A stretch of DNA of 53,689 bases from Sphingomonas sp. dw_22 (GTDB lineage: Bacteria > Pseudomonadota > Alphaproteobacteria > Sphingomonadales > Sphingomonadaceae), in the NCBI RefSeq assembly GCF_018449795.1, contig NZ_JAAVVE010000028.1, positions 1 through 53,689 of the forward strand, read 5' to 3'. Positions 10,197-19,521 of the stretch are shown here, piece after piece. The stretch's first letter is position 1, and the number at the start of each line of letters is the position of its first letter. The translations under genes and the position numbers were made by a program. Below the pieces are notes generated by a model. It made no database searches. It was not told where the DNA came from and worked only from the letters and a program-made list of their open reading frames with translations.

Positions 10197-11414
10197 TTGG
10201 CTCCAATCCTACCGACCAGCCTTCGCCGTTCGGGCCTCACCCTGTTGGCCGCGGCATCCATTCTCTCAGCATGCAGCGGTAGCGGAGGCAGTGCCCAGAA
10301 AAAGGGACGTGGCCAAAGCGGCCCGCCGCAGGTCGGCTTCGTCGTCGTCCAGCCCAGCAGCGTGCCGGTGACGACCGAGCTTTCCGCCCGTGTCACCGCC
10401 TATCAATCCTCGGAGGTCCGGCCTCAGGTCGCCGGCATCATCCGCCGCCGCTTCTTCCAGGAGGGCGCGATCGTCCAGCAGGGGCAGACGCTCTACCAGA
10501 TCGATCCCAGCCTCTATCAGGCCGCCGTCGATCAGGCGCAGGCGAATCTGCAGAGCGCGCGCGCCAATGCCGAGGCCGCGAAGGTCCGCGCCGATCGCTA
10601 TCGTCCGCTCGCCCAGATGCAGGCGGTGGCGCAGCAGGATTATACCGATGCCCTCGCCCAGGCCCGCCAGGCCGAGGCGGCGGTGGCACAGAACAAGGCG
10701 CAGCTCGATACCGCGCAGATCAACCTGCGCTTCACCCGCGTGCCCGCCCCGATCACCGGCCGGATCGGCCGTTCGCTGGTGACCGAGGGCGCGCTCGTCA
10801 CCACCAACCAGACCGATCCGCTGGCGGCGATCCAGCGGCTCGATCCGATCTATGTCGACATCCAGCAATCGAGCGCCGACATGCTCGCGCTGCGCAAGGC
10901 GCTCGCCCGTGGCGGCGTGATACCGGCCAGCGCCGCGGTGCGCCTCAAGCTCGAGGACGGCAGCGATTTCGGCCAGACCGGCACGGTCGAATTCTCCGAA
11001 GTGATGGTCAACGAGAATACCGGCACCGTCACGCTGCGCGCGCGCTTCGCCAATCCGCAGGGCGTGCTGCTGCCGGGCATGTTCGTCCGCGCGGTGTTCG
11101 CCCAGGCGATCGATACCCAGGCATTCCTGGTGCCGCAGGCCGGTGTCGCCCGCGATCCCAAGGGCAATGCCACCGTCTGGGTGGTCGGCCCGGGCAACCG
11201 CGCCGTGGCCCGCACCGTCATCGCCGAACGCACGATCGGCCCCAATTGGGTGGTGACCCAGGGCCTCGCGCCGGGCGACAAGATCATCGTCCAGGGCACC
11301 GCCAACGTGCGGCCTGACGCCGAGATCAAGCCCGTTCCCGCCACCGCCCCCCAGCGCATCGAGGCGCCCAAGGGGCGCCAGGGCGCCGGCGCGGCCCAGA
11401 ATAAGGGCGGCTGA
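10197..11414 (+). CDS. RND efflux periplasmic adaptor lipoprotein (AcrA/MexA family)
   Basis: Membrane fusion protein of 405 residues that links an inner-membrane RND pump to an outer-membrane channel. A lipoprotein signal ends at the lipobox LSAC with Cys26, so it should be lipid-anchored. Then come the beta-barrel/lipoyl half (VTAYQSSEVRPQVAGIIRRRFF), a long coiled-coil hairpin rich in Gln and Ala (about residues 105-165), the second lipoyl half (PAPITGRIGRSLVTEGALV), and the C-terminal barrel (VLLPGMFVRAVF). The start is a TTG. An ATG at 10180 is in another frame, and later starts would cut into the signal. The tail is Lys/Gly/Ala-rich. It precedes the pump gene by 6 bp. Confidence 0.93.
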   Translation: MAPILPTSLRRSGLTLLAAASILSACSGSGGSAQKKGRGQSGPPQVGFVVVQPSSVPVTTELSARVTAYQSSEVRPQVAGIIRRRFFQEGAIVQQGQTLYQIDPSLYQAAVDQAQANLQSARANAEAAKVRADRYRPLAQMQAVAQQDYTDALAQARQAEAAVAQNKAQLDTAQINLRFTRVPAPITGRIGRSLVTEGALVTTNQTDPLAAIQRLDPIYVDIQQSSADMLALRKALARGGVIPASAAVRLKLEDGSDFGQTGTVEFSEVMVNENTGTVTLRARFANPQGVLLPGMFVRAVFAQAIDTQAFLVPQAGVARDPKGNATVWVVGPGNRAVARTVIAERTIGPNWVVTQGLAPGDKIIVQGTANVRPDAEIKPVPATAPQRIEAPKGRQGAGAAQNKGG

Positions 11415-11420
11415 CCTCCG

Positions 11421-14400
11421 ATGTCACGCATCTTCATCGATCGCCCGATCTTCGCCTGGGTGATCGCGATCATCGTCATGCTGATGGGCGCCGGGGCGAT
11501 CCTGTCGCTGCCGATCGCGCAATATCCCGATATCGCGCCGCCCCAGGTCAATGTCCGCGCCACCTATCCCGGCGCGTCGGCGGAGACGGTGCAGAACAGC
11601 GTCGCCCAGGTGATCGAGCAGCAGCTCACCGGCATCGACGGACTGCTCTATTTCACCACCTCGTCCACCTCGCGCGGCCAGGTGAACATCTCGGTCACGT
11701 TCGAGAAGGGTACCGATCCGGACATCGCCCAGGTCCAGGTGCAGAACCAGGTCCAGCAGGCGCTTTCCCGCCTTCCCCAGCAGGTCCAGCAGCAGGGGCT
11801 GCGCGTCACCAAGTCCAACCCCGATTCGCTGCTGCTGGTCGGCGTGTTCGACAAGACCGACAAGCGCACCAACCAGGACGTGTCCGACTGGATGGCGTCC
11901 AACATGCAGGATCCGCTGGCCCGCATTCCCGGCGTCGGCGATACCAACGTGTTCGGCGCGCCCTATGCGATGCGCATCTGGCTGAACCCGGATCGGCTGG
12001 CGAGCTATTCGCTGATGCCGGGCGACATCGTCACCGCGATCCAGAACCAGAATACCGAAGTGGCGGCGGGCGAGATCGGCGGCCAGCCCCAGCCGCCCAC
12101 GCAGATGCTCAACGCCACCGTGACGGCCCAGTCGCGGCTCCAGACGCCGGATCAGTTCGCCAAGATCATCCTCAAGACCGATACCAGCGGCGCCACCGTG
12201 CTGCTGAAGGACGTGGCGCGGATCGAGCTCGGCGCCGAAAGCTATAATTCGGTCAGCCGCGTCAACGGGCATCCCGGCGCCGGCATCGCCGTCTCGCTCG
12301 CCCCGGGCGCCGACGCCCTCACGACGGCCGAGCTGGTGAAGGCGCGCGTCGCGGAGATCGCCAAGACCTTCCCGTCCGGGCTCGATTATGCCTATGCCAA
12401 CGACACGACCGGCTTCATCAAGCTGTCGATCGAGGAAGTGGTCAAGACGCTGATCGAGGCGATCATCCTCGTCGTGATCGTCATGTTCATCTTCCTCCAG
12501 AGCGTGCGCGCGACGCTGATCCCGTTCGTCGCGGTGCCGGTGGTGCTGCTGGGCACCTTCGCGGTCTTCTATGCGCTGGGCTTCTCGATCAACACGATGA
12601 CGCTGTTCGGGCTGGTGCTCGCGATCGGCATGCTTGTCGACGACGCGATCGTCGTGGTCGAGAATGTCGAGCGCCTGATGGAGGAGGATCCGAACCTCTC
12701 CCCGCGCGACGCGACGATCAAGTCGATGGACCAGATCCAGATGGCGCTGGTCGGCATCGCGATGGTGCTCTCCGCCGTGTTCCTGCCGATGGCGTTCTTC
12801 GGCGGATCGACCGGCGTGATCTATCGCCAGTTCTCGGTGACGATCGTCTCGGCCATGGTGCTGTCGGTGCTGGTCGCGCTGATCCTGACGCCGGCGCTCA
12901 CCGCGACCCTGCTCAAGAAGAAGAGCGAAGACCATAACGGCTGGGTCGAGCATCGCTTCCCGGCCGTCGGTCGCTTCTTCGGCGGCGCACGCGACCTGTT
13001 CAACACCAATTTCGAGCGTGGCGTCGATCGCTATACGGCCGCCGTCACCAAGGTCATCGATCGTAAATGGATCTTCCTGGCGATCTATGCCGTGATCTGC
13101 GCATTGCTCGTGCTGATGTTCTACCGGCTGCCGACGGGCTTCCTGCCCACCGAGGACCAGGGCGCCGCGTCGATCCAGTTCCGCCTGCCCGCCGGCGCGA
13201 CCCAGAGCCGCACGCAGGACGTGCAGCTCGCGATCGAACGCTATTTCCTGGGTCAGGAAGGCAAGAACGTCGCGACCATGTTCACCGTCACCGGCGGTGG
13301 CGGTGGCGGCGGCGCGAGCGGCCAGAACACCGGCCAGGGCTTCCTCAACCTCACCGACTGGTCCGATCGCAAGGGCAGCAAGAATACAGCCGACGCGATC
13401 GTCGGCCGCGCCTCGGGCGCCTTCCGCAATTTCCGCGACGCCCAGGTCTTCGCGCTGGTGCCGCCGGCGATCCGCGGCCTCGGCCAGTCCACCGGCTTCA
13501 CCATGGAGCTGCAGAACGCCAGCGGCATGAGCCGCGAGGACTTCGTCGTCGCGCGCGACAAGCTGCTGGCCGCAGCCATGGCCGATCCGGAGCTCGCCCA
13601 GATCCGCCTGTCCGACCTGCCCGACGTCGCGACGCTCAAGGTCGATATCGACCAGGAGAAGCTCTCCGCGCTCGGCCTCAACCAGGGCGACGTCAACAGC
13701 ACGCTGTCGACCGCCTGGGGCGGCCGCTATGTCAACGACTTCATCGATCGCGGCCGCGTGAAGCGCGTCTACGTCCAGGGCGATGCGCAATATCGCGCCG
13801 CGCCGGGCAATATCGGCGAATGGTTCGTGCGCAGCAACAATGGCGAGATGGCGCCCTTCTCCGCCTTCGCGCAGACGAGCTGGGCGACGGCGCCGACCAC
13901 CCTGTCGCGCTTCAACGGCATCTCCTCCTTCGAATTCCAGGGCCAGGCCGCGCCGGGCAAGAGCTCGGGCGAGGCGATGCGGCGCATGGAAGAGCTCGCC
14001 GCGCAGATCCCGGGCACCAGCGTCGCCTGGGCCGGTCTTTCCTATCAGGAGCGGCTGTCCTCGGGCCAGGCGCCGCTGCTCTACGGCGTTTCGCTGCTGG
14101 TCGTGTTTCTGTGCCTTGCCGCGCTGTACGAGAGCTGGTCGATCCCGATCGCGGTGCTGCTCGTCATTCCGCTCGGGCTGGTCGGCGCGATCTTCGCGGT
14201 GACGCTGCGGGGCTTGCAGAACGACGTCTATCTCCAGATCGGCCTGCTCACCACGATGGGCCTGGCCGCCAAGAACGCCATCCTGATGATCGAATTCGCC
14301 GAGGCCGCCGAGAAGCAGGGCAAGCGGGTGATCGAGGCCGCGCTGGAGGCCGCCCGCATCCGTCTCCGCCCGATCCTGATGACCAGCCTCGCCTTCATCT

Positions 14401-14612
14401 TCGGCGTGCTGCCGCTGGCAATCTCGACCGGCGCCGGCGCCAACAGCCGCATCGCCATCGGCACTTCGGTGATCGGGGGCATGCTGACCGCGACGATCCT
14501 CGCGATCTTCTATATCCCGCTGTTCTTCGTGATCGTCCGCCGGACCACGCGCGACGCGCTCAACCGGCTGCATCATCACCATGACGAGCCTCAGCCGGAG
14601 GCGCAGCCATGA
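11421..14612 (+). CDS. RND multidrug efflux pump, inner-membrane transporter (AcrB/MexB, HAE-1 family)
   Basis: Proton-driven exporter of 1063 residues, the expected size for HAE-1 pumps. The N-terminus has the typical first helix and porter start (LPIAQYPDIAPPQVNV). The proton-relay aspartate pair in TM4 is intact (GMLVDDAIVVVENVERLMEE, near 405-415). Two large periplasmic loops include a flexible Gly-rich segment (GGGGGGGASGQNTGQ) near residue 630. The C-terminal half repeats the TM set with AIFAVTLRGLQNDVY and ILMIEFAEAAEKQGK. The end is His/Glu-rich. It overlaps the outer-membrane channel gene by 4 bp. Likely substrates are amphiphilic drugs, but the spectrum cannot be read from sequence. 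Confidence 0.96.
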   Translation: MSRIFIDRPIFAWVIAIIVMLMGAGAILSLPIAQYPDIAPPQVNVRATYPGASAETVQNSVAQVIEQQLTGIDGLLYFTTSSTSRGQVNISVTFEKGTDPDIAQVQVQNQVQQALSRLPQQVQQQGLRVTKSNPDSLLLVGVFDKTDKRTNQDVSDWMASNMQDPLARIPGVGDTNVFGAPYAMRIWLNPDRLASYSLMPGDIVTAIQNQNTEVAAGEIGGQPQPPTQMLNATVTAQSRLQTPDQFAKIILKTDTSGATVLLKDVARIELGAESYNSVSRVNGHPGAGIAVSLAPGADALTTAELVKARVAEIAKTFPSGLDYAYANDTTGFIKLSIEEVVKTLIEAIILVVIVMFIFLQSVRATLIPFVAVPVVLLGTFAVFYALGFSINTMTLFGLVLAIGMLVDDAIVVVENVERLMEEDPNLSPRDATIKSMDQIQMALVGIAMVLSAVFLPMAFFGGSTGVIYRQFSVTIVSAMVLSVLVALILTPALTATLLKKKSEDHNGWVEHRFPAVGRFFGGARDLFNTNFERGVDRYTAAVTKVIDRKWIFLAIYAVICALLVLMFYRLPTGFLPTEDQGAASIQFRLPAGATQSRTQDVQLAIERYFLGQEGKNVATMFTVTGGGGGGGASGQNTGQGFLNLTDWSDRKGSKNTADAIVGRASGAFRNFRDAQVFALVPPAIRGLGQSTGFTMELQNASGMSREDFVVARDKLLAAAMADPELAQIRLSDLPDVATLKVDIDQEKLSALGLNQGDVNSTLSTAWGGRYVNDFIDRGRVKRVYVQGDAQYRAAPGNIGEWFVRSNNGEMAPFSAFAQTSWATAPTTLSRFNGISSFEFQGQAAPGKSSGEAMRRMEELAAQIPGTSVAWAGLSYQERLSSGQAPLLYGVSLLVVFLCLAALYESWSIPIAVLLVIPLGLVGAIFAVTLRGLQNDVYLQIGLLTTMGLAAKNAILMIEFAEAAEKQGKRVIEAALEAARIRLRPILMTSLAFIFGVLPLAISTGAGANSRIAIGTSVIGGMLTATILAIFYIPLFFVIVRRTTRDALNRLHHHHDEPQPEAQP

Positions 14613-16072
14613 AGCGGATCGCATTGTTCCTGTGCGCCGGCACGGCGCTGGCCGGCTGCTCGATGGACCCGAAATATGTCCAGCCGGCAGCGCCGGTGCC
14701 GGCCTCCTGGCCGGTGGGCGACGCCTATCTCAAGCAGAGCGAATCATCGCTGCCGGCGGTCACCTATCGCGACATCTTCCGCGACCAGCGGCTGCAGAAG
14801 CTGATCGGACAGGCGCTCGCGGAGAATCGCGACCTCAGGATCGCCGCCGCCAACATCGCGGCAGCGCGCGCCAATTACCGCATCCAGCGCGCCGGGCAGC
14901 TTCCCCAGATCGACGGGAGCGCCGGCGGCACCGTCTCCGACGGCACCAGTTCGGGCAACACGGGCAGCAACAGCTCGGGCACGCGCACGCGCTTCTCGGC
15001 CGATGCCGGCATCACCAGCTTCGAGCTCGACCTGTTCGGCCGCCTCGCCTCGCTGAGCCGCGCCGAGCAGAACCGCTATTTCGCGACCGAGGCCGGCGCG
15101 CGGGCGACCTGGCTCACCCTGGTCGGCGACATCGCCGATGCCTGGTTGAACTATGCCGCCGACGCCAGCCTGCTCAAGATCGCGCAGGACACCGCCACCA
15201 GCGCCGGGAGCAGCGTGCAGCTCACCCGCGCGCGGCTCGACGGCGGCATCGCGCCGCGCACCGACCTGCGCCAGGCCGAACAGGTGCTCGCCACTGCGCA
15301 ATCGGACGTCGCGGCACAACGCACCGCGCTCGCGCAGGACATCAACGCGCTCCAGCTCCTGGTCGGCGCGCCGATCGATCCGTCGCTGCTCCCCGCCTCG
15401 ATCGACGAGACCGAGACTGCCATCGCCGAGCTGCCCGCCGGAATCGATTCGGGCATCCTGCTGCGCCGGCCCGACGTGGTGCAGGCCGAATATCAGCTCC
15501 GCGCCGCCAATGCCGAGATCGGCGCGGCCCGCGCGGCGCTGTTCCCGCGCATCTCGCTCACCGGCCTGCTGGGTGTCGCCAGCGACGCGCTGCGCGGGAT
15601 ATTCTCGGGCGAGGGCTTCAACTGGTCGGCCGGCGCCAGCGGCAGCTACCCCATCTTCAGCGCCGGGGCCGGGCGCGCCGGCGTCGCGCTCAGCGAGGCG
15701 CAGCAGCAGGCGGCAGTCGCCACCTATGAGAAGGCTATCCAGACCGCCTTCCGCGAAGTCTCCGACGCGCTGGCCCGCCGCGGCACCATCACCGAGCAGC
15801 TCCGCGCCGACCAGGCCCAGGCCGAGGCGGCGAGCGACACTTATCGGCTGACCGAGGCCCGCTATCGCGGCGGCATCGACACGTTCCTCTCCAGCCTCGA
15901 CGCGCAACGCTCGCTCTATTCGGCTGAGCGCGGACTGGTCGGCACCCGGCTGGTCCGGGCGAGCAACCTCGTCACGCTCTACCGCACGCTGGGCGGCGAT
16001 TCGCTGCTCGAGCCGACCAATGCAGGCCCCGCGCCCCGCACAAACGAAGAGGGCGCTCCTTCACCGCGGTGA
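14609..16072 (+). CDS. Outer-membrane efflux channel lipoprotein (OprM/NodT, TolC family)
   Basis: TolC-family channel of 487 residues completing the tripartite pump. The signal peptide ends in LAGC with Cys17, so it is lipid-anchored, as in OprM. Two internally related halves of long helices and beta segments are seen (for example RARLDGGIAPRTDLRQAEQVL and ATYEKAIQTAFREVSDALA). The NodT-type mark LRRPDVVQAEYQLRAANAEIGAARAALFP lies near residue 285. The GGAGG site lies inside the pump gene's end, and start and stop overlap as ATGA, so translation is coupled. A strong hairpin overlaps its stop codon. Confidence 0.94.
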   Translation: MKRIALFLCAGTALAGCSMDPKYVQPAAPVPASWPVGDAYLKQSESSLPAVTYRDIFRDQRLQKLIGQALAENRDLRIAAANIAAARANYRIQRAGQLPQIDGSAGGTVSDGTSSGNTGSNSSGTRTRFSADAGITSFELDLFGRLASLSRAEQNRYFATEAGARATWLTLVGDIADAWLNYAADASLLKIAQDTATSAGSSVQLTRARLDGGIAPRTDLRQAEQVLATAQSDVAAQRTALAQDINALQLLVGAPIDPSLLPASIDETETAIAELPAGIDSGILLRRPDVVQAEYQLRAANAEIGAARAALFPRISLTGLLGVASDALRGIFSGEGFNWSAGASGSYPIFSAGAGRAGVALSEAQQQAAVATYEKAIQTAFREVSDALARRGTITEQLRADQAQAEAASDTYRLTEARYRGGIDTFLSSLDAQRSLYSAERGLVGTRLVRASNLVTLYRTLGGDSLLEPTNAGPAPRTNEEGAPSPR

Positions 16073-16084
16073 AGAAGCGCCCTC
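16049..16084 (+). terminator. Hairpin terminator of the efflux operon
   Basis: A 16-bp inverted repeat with one mismatch (left arm 16049-16064, right arm 16069-16084, 4-base loop) spans the stop codon at 16070-16072. A true T-run is missing, but a pyrimidine-rich stretch (TCTCTTCTTT) begins about 10 bases later. It is a likely but imperfect intrinsic terminator. The last codons of the channel gene encode part of the stem. Confidence 0.6.
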
Positions 16085-16149
16085 CCCGGAGCATCCTCTC
16101 TTCTTTATCCTGAAACCAATCACCCTCCGCCCCAGGTGGCCGTGATCGC

Positions 16150-16193
16150 AAAAAACCCCGTTCGTCGGCTCCGGCACAAAGCAGGAGCCGACG
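16150..16193 (-). terminator. Intrinsic terminator of the TonB-dependent receptor gene
   Basis: Read on the minus strand, a perfect 10-bp stem (CGTCGGCTCC / GGAGCCGACG, 16163-16172 and 16184-16193, 11-base loop) is followed by GAACGGGG and a run of six Ts (16150-16155). It lies 25-68 bp beyond the receptor stop codon, the right place and orientation for that gene. Confidence 0.75.
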
Positions 16194-16217
16194 GATAAGG
16201 GTGGGAAAACGTCTGCC

Positions 16218-19200
16218 TTAGAACTTCACCTCCGCCGCAATGGTGAACGAGCGTCCGCGCGGATCGGCCACGCGCGGCTCCCACGAGCTGCCTGCGCCGG
16301 TATTGCCGTCATAGGTGATGGCGAAGGGCGGATCGGTGTCGAACAGGTTCCGGATGCCGGCGGTCAGCTTGTAGCCGGGGATGCCAGTATAGGCGACCGA
16401 TGCGTTGTAGATCACATAGTCCTTCACATACTCGTTATAGTCCGGCCGTGTGATCGTGCCCGCGGCGATGCCGGGCAGCGCGAAGTTCTTGTAACCCTTA
16501 CGGAAGATCTGGCTGAGCGACAGGCTGATGTCATTGTTCGTATAGCTCAGGAACGCATTGTGCTTCCACTTGACGCCCAGATCGCCGGCGAAGCTGAACA
16601 CGCCGATCAGGCTCGGCCCATAGGGCGCGGACGGCGTCAGCTTCTCGCGCTTCTTCAGCAGCAGCGTGCCGTCCAGGCCCGCCGAGAACAGGCCGCCCAG
16701 CCCTTCGATGCCGCCGCGGGCCGAGAATTCGAGGCCCTGGGTCCGGCGCGAGCCGGCATTCACCCAGCGATTGTCGATGGTGGTGATTTCGTCGGTCGCC
16801 GGATCGCGGATGAAATTGTCCGGAAACAGCGCCGCATTCTCGATCAACTGGCGCAGCGTCAGCAACTGGATCGTGTTGTCGACCGAGATCGACCACCAAT
16901 CGGCCGAGAAGCTGAAATTGTGCGCCGGCTGGATGACCACGCCCGCATTGAACTGCTTCGTCGTCTCCGGCCCTAGCTGGCCGTTACCGCCCGTCCAGAT
17001 GTTTGGGCGAATGAAGGCGCAGGCCGGGTCGGTCGCATTGGGAACGCCGCCCGGGCACCGCACCGGATCGGCGAGGTCGCTTCCCGCATAGGGCGATTCG
17101 GTGATGCCGTTGAAGATCTGGTTGAACGACGGCACGCGGAAGCCGGTATTGTAGGATCCGCGGAACATGATCTGGTCGATCGGGTGGAACTTGATCGCAA
17201 CCTTCGGATTGGTCGTCGAGCCGAAGCCGGTATAATCGTCGATGCGCACCGCGCCGGTGACTTCCAGGCCCGGCAGCAGCGGGACCAGCACCTCGGCATA
17301 GGCCGCCTTCACGTTACGATTCTTCGGAGTCAGCGCGTTGACGTTGTCGAACGCCGCCAGGAAGATGACGGGCGCCGTCGCCGCCGCGGCATCGGAGCCG
17401 TTGAACTCATAGGTCTCGCGCCGATAATCGATGCCGGCAGCGATCTGCACGTCGCCGCCCCAGATGTGGAACAGCGGACCCGACACCGATGCGTCGAACT
17501 GCTTCACTTCATAGCGGCCGCCATACAGCGTCGCGCCATAGGCCGAAACGGCATCGAGCGCGGCGAGGCCCTCGGGCGTCTGCTGCAGGCTGAACGGATT
17601 GATAAGGCCGGCGTTGAGCACCCCGAGCAGGCCGGGCTGCGTCGCGCCGGGCGCGGTGGGCGCACCCGGATCGGGCGCATTGGCCGCATTGGTGCCGCGA
17701 TAATAATAGCCCGATCCCAGGACCGAAGAAGATTCGCTTCGCGCATAGGAAGCGCCGGCCCGATAGTCCCAGCCCTCCCACAGCGGACCTTCGAGGCCCA
17801 GGGCGGCGCGGAACGTCTTGGTCTCGGTCTGGTATTCGCGCGGGCCGCAGGCGTCGCAGCGCCAGCGATAGGCGATCGGCTTGCCGTAATTGGCCTGGAT
17901 GCCCGCATTGGGGAACGCTGCGATCAGCGAGTTGTAGATCGCATTATAGGTCGGCGCCGTAAGCGCGTTCAGCGGATAGGCGACCGGCAGGTTGGTGGTG
18001 TTGCCGGAAACCTGGGCGTTCGAGAAGCTCTTGGCCGAATTGGCGTCCGATCCGGTGATTTCGAGCGACAGCTCGTGCTGGCCCGCGATCCGCACGACGC
18101 CGCGGCCATAATAGGTCAGCGTCTCGATCGGCTGCTGGATCACCGCCGCACGACCCGTATCCCACGAACAGGCATAGGCCGCGCCCGGCGCGTTCCAGAG
18201 CTGCTCGTCATAGGCCATGCCGCCGTCGATGCTGTCGCAACCGGCGCCGCCCGGAAGATCGAGCGTGTTGATGCCGCCGTCCGCGCGCACCGTGCTCCCC
18301 GGGATCAGCAGGTTCTCGAGCCGGTTACTGGGCGCTCCGGTCGTGGCGTTCGCCGCGGTGGTGCCGCCCAGCAGCGTCCCGTTCGGGAAGCCGCCGGTCG
18401 CATTGGGGTTCAGCGGGAACATCGTCGCGATCGGCGTGCCGCGCGTATCGATCGAAAGGCCGCGATTGGGCTGGTTGCCGTTGACGAAGCCGCGGTCCGA
18501 GCCGCGCAGGATCTGGTTCCAGCTATAGGCGACCGCGCCCATCACGTTGAAGCCGTCCTTGTCGAGATCGCCATACCCGGCGATGCCCGAAAGACGATAG
18601 ATGTTGCCGCCGCCCGCTTCGGTGACGTCGGTGAAACCCTGGAGGCCCAGGCCCTGATAATCCTTCTTGGTGATGAAGTTGATCACGCCGCCGACCGCGT
18701 CGGTGCCGTAGATCGCCGACGCGCCGTCCTTCAGCACCTCGACACGCTCGATCGCCGCGAACGGGATCTGGTTGACGTCCACCGCCGATCCGGTGAGGCC
18801 GTGCGCCGCGACGCGGCGGCCGTTGAGCAGGACCAGCGTGGCCGCGCTGCCCTGGCCGCGCAGATTGGCGGCGGAAAGCCCGTTGGTGCCGCGCTGCGCG
18901 CCGCTGGTGACATCGGCGTTGGAGGCGAGATTGTCCGCGCCGCTGCCGTTGGTCGACAGGAACATCACGAGCTGCTCGGGGCTCGAAATGCCGTTGCGCG
19001 ACAGCTCCTGCGTCGTGATCACCTGGAGCGGCAGCGCCGAATTGTTCGGATCCTGCTTGATGCGCGATCCGGTGACCAGGATCTCGTTGCTCTTCGCCTG
19101 GACTTCCTCCGGATCCGAGACCGGAACGGCGGCGCCGGTCGGCGTCGCGGCCTCCTGTGTGTCCTGGTCGGCCTGCGTCTGCGCGGCGGCAGGGGCCGCA

Positions 19201-19271
19201 ACGGCGAGCCCGGCGAGCGCCGTGCCCGATACCAGCATCAATTTGAAAGACTTCGCAGCAAGCATGGTCAT
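16218..19271 (-). CDS. TonB-dependent outer-membrane receptor
   Basis: About 1017 residues. The frame extends upstream to 19595, but the signal peptide starts at MTMLAAKSFKLMLVSGTALA, so the ATG at 19271 is used (a second ATG two codons later is also possible). After cleavage near AAPAAAQ comes a Ton box (EILVTGSR, residues 63-70). A plug domain follows with LRGQGSAATLVLLNGRRV and VEVLKDGASAIYGTDAVGGVINF, then a beta-barrel ending in an aromatic strand (RSFTIAAEVKF) with terminal Phe. The plug and length fit the large sphingomonad/Caulobacter receptors. The substrate is unknown, and no neighbouring transporter or regulator identifies it. The 250-bp upstream gap (19272-19521) should hold its promoter; I see no clear operator. 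Confidence 0.93.
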   Translation of the reverse strand: MTMLAAKSFKLMLVSGTALAGLAVAAPAAAQTQADQDTQEAATPTGAAVPVSDPEEVQAKSNEILVTGSRIKQDPNNSALPLQVITTQELSRNGISSPEQLVMFLSTNGSGADNLASNADVTSGAQRGTNGLSAANLRGQGSAATLVLLNGRRVAAHGLTGSAVDVNQIPFAAIERVEVLKDGASAIYGTDAVGGVINFITKKDYQGLGLQGFTDVTEAGGGNIYRLSGIAGYGDLDKDGFNVMGAVAYSWNQILRGSDRGFVNGNQPNRGLSIDTRGTPIATMFPLNPNATGGFPNGTLLGGTTAANATTGAPSNRLENLLIPGSTVRADGGINTLDLPGGAGCDSIDGGMAYDEQLWNAPGAAYACSWDTGRAAVIQQPIETLTYYGRGVVRIAGQHELSLEITGSDANSAKSFSNAQVSGNTTNLPVAYPLNALTAPTYNAIYNSLIAAFPNAGIQANYGKPIAYRWRCDACGPREYQTETKTFRAALGLEGPLWEGWDYRAGASYARSESSSVLGSGYYYRGTNAANAPDPGAPTAPGATQPGLLGVLNAGLINPFSLQQTPEGLAALDAVSAYGATLYGGRYEVKQFDASVSGPLFHIWGGDVQIAAGIDYRRETYEFNGSDAAAATAPVIFLAAFDNVNALTPKNRNVKAAYAEVLVPLLPGLEVTGAVRIDDYTGFGSTTNPKVAIKFHPIDQIMFRGSYNTGFRVPSFNQIFNGITESPYAGSDLADPVRCPGGVPNATDPACAFIRPNIWTGGNGQLGPETTKQFNAGVVIQPAHNFSFSADWWSISVDNTIQLLTLRQLIENAALFPDNFIRDPATDEITTIDNRWVNAGSRRTQGLEFSARGGIEGLGGLFSAGLDGTLLLKKREKLTPSAPYGPSLIGVFSFAGDLGVKWKHNAFLSYTNNDISLSLSQIFRKGYKNFALPGIAAGTITRPDYNEYVKDYVIYNASVAYTGIPGYKLTAGIRNLFDTDPPFAITYDGNTGAGSSWEPRVADPRGRSFTIAAEVKF

Positions 19272-19521
19272 GGCCCCCAAGCGCCGCTCAACCCCAGAGC
19301 GGCCTGCGACATTAAGTAACAAGAATGTTGCGGTGCGCCATAGTATCTGTTGCACAATCCATAACGTCGCGGCATTTCCTGTCTTGGAATTGTCGCGAAA
19401 CGTGGCGCGGGCGCAACACCGCGGGCTTTTCCGTCCATTTCCGGCCATTGACGTATCGCGCCGCACGGCCGAGCGTTGCGGAAATGCTGCCCCGGGGGAC
19501 CGAAATTGCTGCACTCCTCGC

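Noticed and set aside
13284..13320. Gly-rich insert in the RND pump as a frameshift or assembly error
   Set aside because: The frame stays open on both sides with normal family sequence, and Gly-rich loops occur at this position in HAE-1 pumps.
11424..14624. A 1066-codon open frame antisense to the RND pump gene
   Set aside because: Full-length antisense frames are common in high-GC genes because of third-position bias. The product is low-complexity, rich in Arg/Asp/His/Gln, and matches no family, while the sense strand is an unambiguous AcrB-type pump.
17184..19319. A 711-codon frame antisense to the TonB-dependent receptor
   Set aside because: Same composition artefact; the sense frame has signal peptide, Ton box and plug motifs.
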